Assembly: GCA_012520015.1 (NCBI GenBank)
Contig: JAAYPD010000354.1
Span: forward strand, 1-6,798
Direction of reading: 5' to 3'
From: Methanomicrobiales archaeon
Lineage (GTDB): Archaea > Halobacteriota > Methanomicrobia > Methanomicrobiales > Methanospirillaceae
DNA: 6,798 bases
Positions 5,860 to 6,798 of the stretch are shown in pieces. Under the pieces are notes generated by a model, which worked only from the letters and a program-made list of their open reading frames with translations, ran no database searches and was not told where the DNA came from. How positions within the stretch are numbered: the stretch's first letter is position 1; every line of letters starts with the position of its first letter. Made by a program: the position numbers and the translations under genes.

Positions 5860-6051
5860 TTATACCTTGCCAAGTGCTTTCCTGCCGGCAGTGGTCCACC
5901 TGACACGGCGCGGAATACGTTTAAGTCTCTGGTTCTTCTGGCACTTAGAGCTGCAGTAATAGAAGATCTGTCCGTCTTTTTTGACATACATCTTTCCAGT
6001 TCCCGGTTCCAGCGGCTGGCCGCAGAAAGAGCAGATATGTGAATTTATCAT
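5860..6051 (-). CDS. rpl24e: ribosomal protein eL24 (L24e)
   Basis: A 63-residue large-subunit ribosomal protein, the short archaeal form of the eukaryotic L24 family. Four cysteines in the pattern CSFC (7, 10) and CSSKC (33, 37) form the zinc ribbon. A basic tail rich in Arg/Lys (KNQRLKRIPRRVRW onward) contacts rRNA. Start ATG 6051 has an excellent GGAGGT ribosome binding site six bases upstream (on +, ACCTCC at 6058-6063). It lies three bases after the eS28 stop and two bases before ndk, in the middle of the ribosomal operon. Confidence 0.96.
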   Translation of the reverse strand: MINSHICSFCGQPLEPGTGKMYVKKDGQIFYYCSSKCQKNQRLKRIPRRVRWTTAGRKALGKV

Positions 6052-6054
6052 TGC

Positions 6055-6258
6055 TTACCTCCGGGAAAGTTTTTTTGCTTCACGTTCAGTCTCAAGGAGC
6101 ATCAGAACATCACCTTCACGGATCGGTCCAACCGTGTTGCGGGTGATAATCCGCCCCTTGTTCGGGCCATCAAGGATACGGGCTTTAACCTGCATGGCCT
6201 CTCCATGCATTCCGGTAGAGCCGATAACCTCGATTACTTCAGCGGGCGTTCCGTCCAT
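6055..6258 (-). CDS. rps28e: ribosomal protein eS28 (S28e)
   Basis: A 67-residue small-subunit protein of OB-fold type. The family pattern is complete: TPAEVIEVIGSTGMHGE near the start, GRIITRNTVGP in the middle, and the strongly conserved end REGDVLMLLETEREAKKL. Two starts are possible. ATG at 6258 follows the L7Ae stop by five bases and has GAGTGA five bases upstream, formed from the last codons of rpl7ae. GTG at 6267 would overlap the L7Ae stop as GTGA and add three residues, but lacks a ribosome binding site. I prefer the ATG. Confidence 0.95.
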   Translation of the reverse strand: MDGTPAEVIEVIGSTGMHGEAMQVKARILDGPNKGRIITRNTVGPIREGDVLMLLETEREAKKLSRR

Positions 6259-6263
6259 GGTAT

Positions 6264-6632
6264 TCACTCAGCTTTGAGAGCTGCTATCTTTGCAGCAATA
6301 TCATCGATGATCTCTTTTGCCTTTCCTGACTTTACGATGGCTGCAGCAGCTGAGCCGACTTCAAGTCCACAAGCAGCACCGATATCATTCTGTTTACTGA
6401 TGAAGAGATATGGTATCTTCTTTTCATCGCAGAGAGGTCCAAGATGCATCACAATCTCTGCAGGTTCAACATCGCCTCCAATAAGGACCAGCTGTGCGAT
6501 CCCGCGCTCGATGGCCTTGGTGGCTTCGTTGGAGCCTTTCTTAATTTTTCCGCTTTCGCGTGCGGCTTCGACGGCTTCAAGAGCCTTGTTCTGGATCTCT
6601 TCAGATACTTCAAAGGTAACGTAGTTTGCCAT
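6264..6632 (-). CDS. rpl7ae: ribosomal protein L7Ae (eL8), kink-turn binding
   Basis: A 122-residue RNA-binding protein which in archaea is both a ribosomal subunit and a core component of box C/D and H/ACA guide RNPs and of RNase P. The family landmarks are present: GSNEATKAIERG (33-44), contacting the kink-turn, QLVLIGGDVEP (47-57), IPYLFISKQNDIGAACG (about 73-89) and VGSAAAA. Start ATG 6632 is set by a strong GAGGTGA motif five bases upstream. First gene of the rpl7ae-rps28e-rpl24e-ndk operon. Its leader carries box C/D-like sequence directly before the ribosome binding site, so the protein may repress its own translation. Confidence 0.97.
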   Translation of the reverse strand: MANYVTFEVSEEIQNKALEAVEAARESGKIKKGSNEATKAIERGIAQLVLIGGDVEPAEIVMHLGPLCDEKKIPYLFISKQNDIGAACGLEVGSAAAAIVKSGKAKEIIDDIAAKIAALKAE

Positions 6633-6636
6633 GAAT

Positions 6637-6674
6637 TCACCTCATTCAGGAGGGGCATGACCCTCCGTCATCAC
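6637..6674 (-). promoter_or_regulatory. candidate L7Ae kink-turn in the rpl7ae leader, with ribosome binding site
   Basis: On the minus strand the order is: GTGATGA (6674-6668, an exact box C RUGAUGA), C, a perfect 6-bp hairpin GGAGGG (6666-6661)/CCCTCC (6654-6649) with a 6-base loop, CTGA (6649-6646, box D), AT, then ribosome binding site GAGGTGA (6643-6637). The GA in box C and the GA in box D can form the tandem sheared G-A pairs of a kink-turn below the hairpin, separated from it by one C-U mismatch. The outer stem is weak (two pairs at best). The elements are seen directly. That archaeal L7Ae can control its own mRNA through a leader kink-turn is known from Sulfolobus; that this one works so is inference. 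Confidence 0.45.
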
Positions 6675-6707
6675 TCATCAGCAGCATGACTTCTCCCTGG
6701 ATCTGCC

Positions 6708-6721
6708 CATTTCCGGAAATG
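6708..6721. promoter_or_regulatory. 14-bp perfect palindrome in the divergent promoter region
   Basis: CATTTCCGGAAATG is a perfect 14-base palindrome. It lies between the divergent rpl7ae operon and the gene starting at 6781. On the minus strand it would fall roughly 10-25 bases after the predicted transcription start, where a bound protein would block RNA polymerase; on the plus strand it lies about 32 bases upstream of the TATA box, an activator-like position. Regulator unknown. Confidence 0.4.
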
Positions 6722-6746
6722 CTGTCACCCGGTAAGATGCCTGAAC

Positions 6747-6760
6747 TACGAACCTTTAAG
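6747..6760. promoter_or_regulatory. TATA element shared by divergent promoters
   Basis: The core CTTTAAG (6754-6760) is nearly self-complementary, reading CTTAAAG on the minus strand. On the plus strand the purine-containing bases just upstream (ACGAAC, 6748-6753) fit a TFB-recognition element, and the ATG at 6781 is 24 bases from the centre of the box, right for a leaderless transcript. On the minus strand the same box would start the rpl7ae transcript near 6732, giving a leader of about 100 bases. An alternative minus-strand box, CATATAAG (6783-6776), lies further upstream. Function is inferred from spacing only. Confidence 0.45.
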
Positions 6761-6780
6761 CGCCCACAGCCGTAACTTAT

Positions 6781-6798
6781 ATGGCACATTCGTCATCT
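6781..6798 (+). CDS. 5' end of a divergent gene (partial)
   Basis: ATG at 6781 opens a frame read as MAHSSS before the window ends. There is no ribosome binding site before it, but it sits 24 bases downstream of the centre of a TATA box with a purine-rich upstream element, as expected for a leaderless archaeal mRNA. Six codons are too few to identify the product. It would be transcribed away from the rpl7ae operon. Confidence 0.4.

Noticed and set aside
6205..6624. Plus-strand 139-codon frame opposite rpl7ae
   Set aside because: It is the antisense shadow of an intact, conserved ribosomal protein gene.

Overview
The window looks like chromosomal DNA from a euryarchaeal methanogen, most likely of the Methanomicrobiales and Methanospirillum-like. 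The archaeal-type ribosomal proteins eL8/L7Ae, eS28 and short eL24 sit together with nucleoside diphosphate kinase. Some starts carry GGAGGT/GAGGTGA Shine-Dalgarno motifs while others look leaderless behind a TATA box. TPR lipoproteins and a lone receiver protein whose receiver core has the wording I associate with that order are also present. The genus is inferred from style, not from a search.

Left part, + strand: the end of an unrecognised gene (to 149), a weak terminator hairpin, then a 200-base regulatory stretch. The stretch has a TATA-like box, an 18-bp dyad at the expected transcription start, a GC-rich leader able to form alternative hairpins, and a possible 43-codon leader ORF. It leads into a tightly coupled three-gene ECF transporter operon: an S component resembling the TrpP/YhaG tryptophan-transporter family (350-895), a double ATPase in one chain (892-2328) and the EcfT scaffold (2325-3113). 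Both junctions are 4-bp ATGA overlaps, and a strong hairpin plus T-run terminator overlaps the last stop codon. Together these would form one dedicated importer: the S protein binds substrate, EcfT links it to the two ATPase domains.

Middle: a stand-alone response regulator (3197-3757, +) converges within 8 bases on two tandem, same-strand TPR lipoproteins (3766-4476 and 4556-5314, -), probably an old duplication.

Right part, - strand: the ribosomal operon rpl7ae - rps28e - rpl24e - ndk (6632 down to 5408), with gaps of only 2-5 bases. Its upstream region shares space with a divergent gene starting at 6781. That region holds a nearly symmetric TATA element, a perfect 14-bp palindrome, and a hairpin flanked by box C- and box D-like sequences directly against the rpl7ae ribosome binding site. 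The last is a candidate kink-turn for autoregulation by L7Ae.

No rRNA, tRNA, CRISPR, transposase or clear prophage sequence was seen. The most interesting points are the two regulatory regions (181-349 and 6637-6780) and the asymmetric ATP sites of the ECF ATPase.
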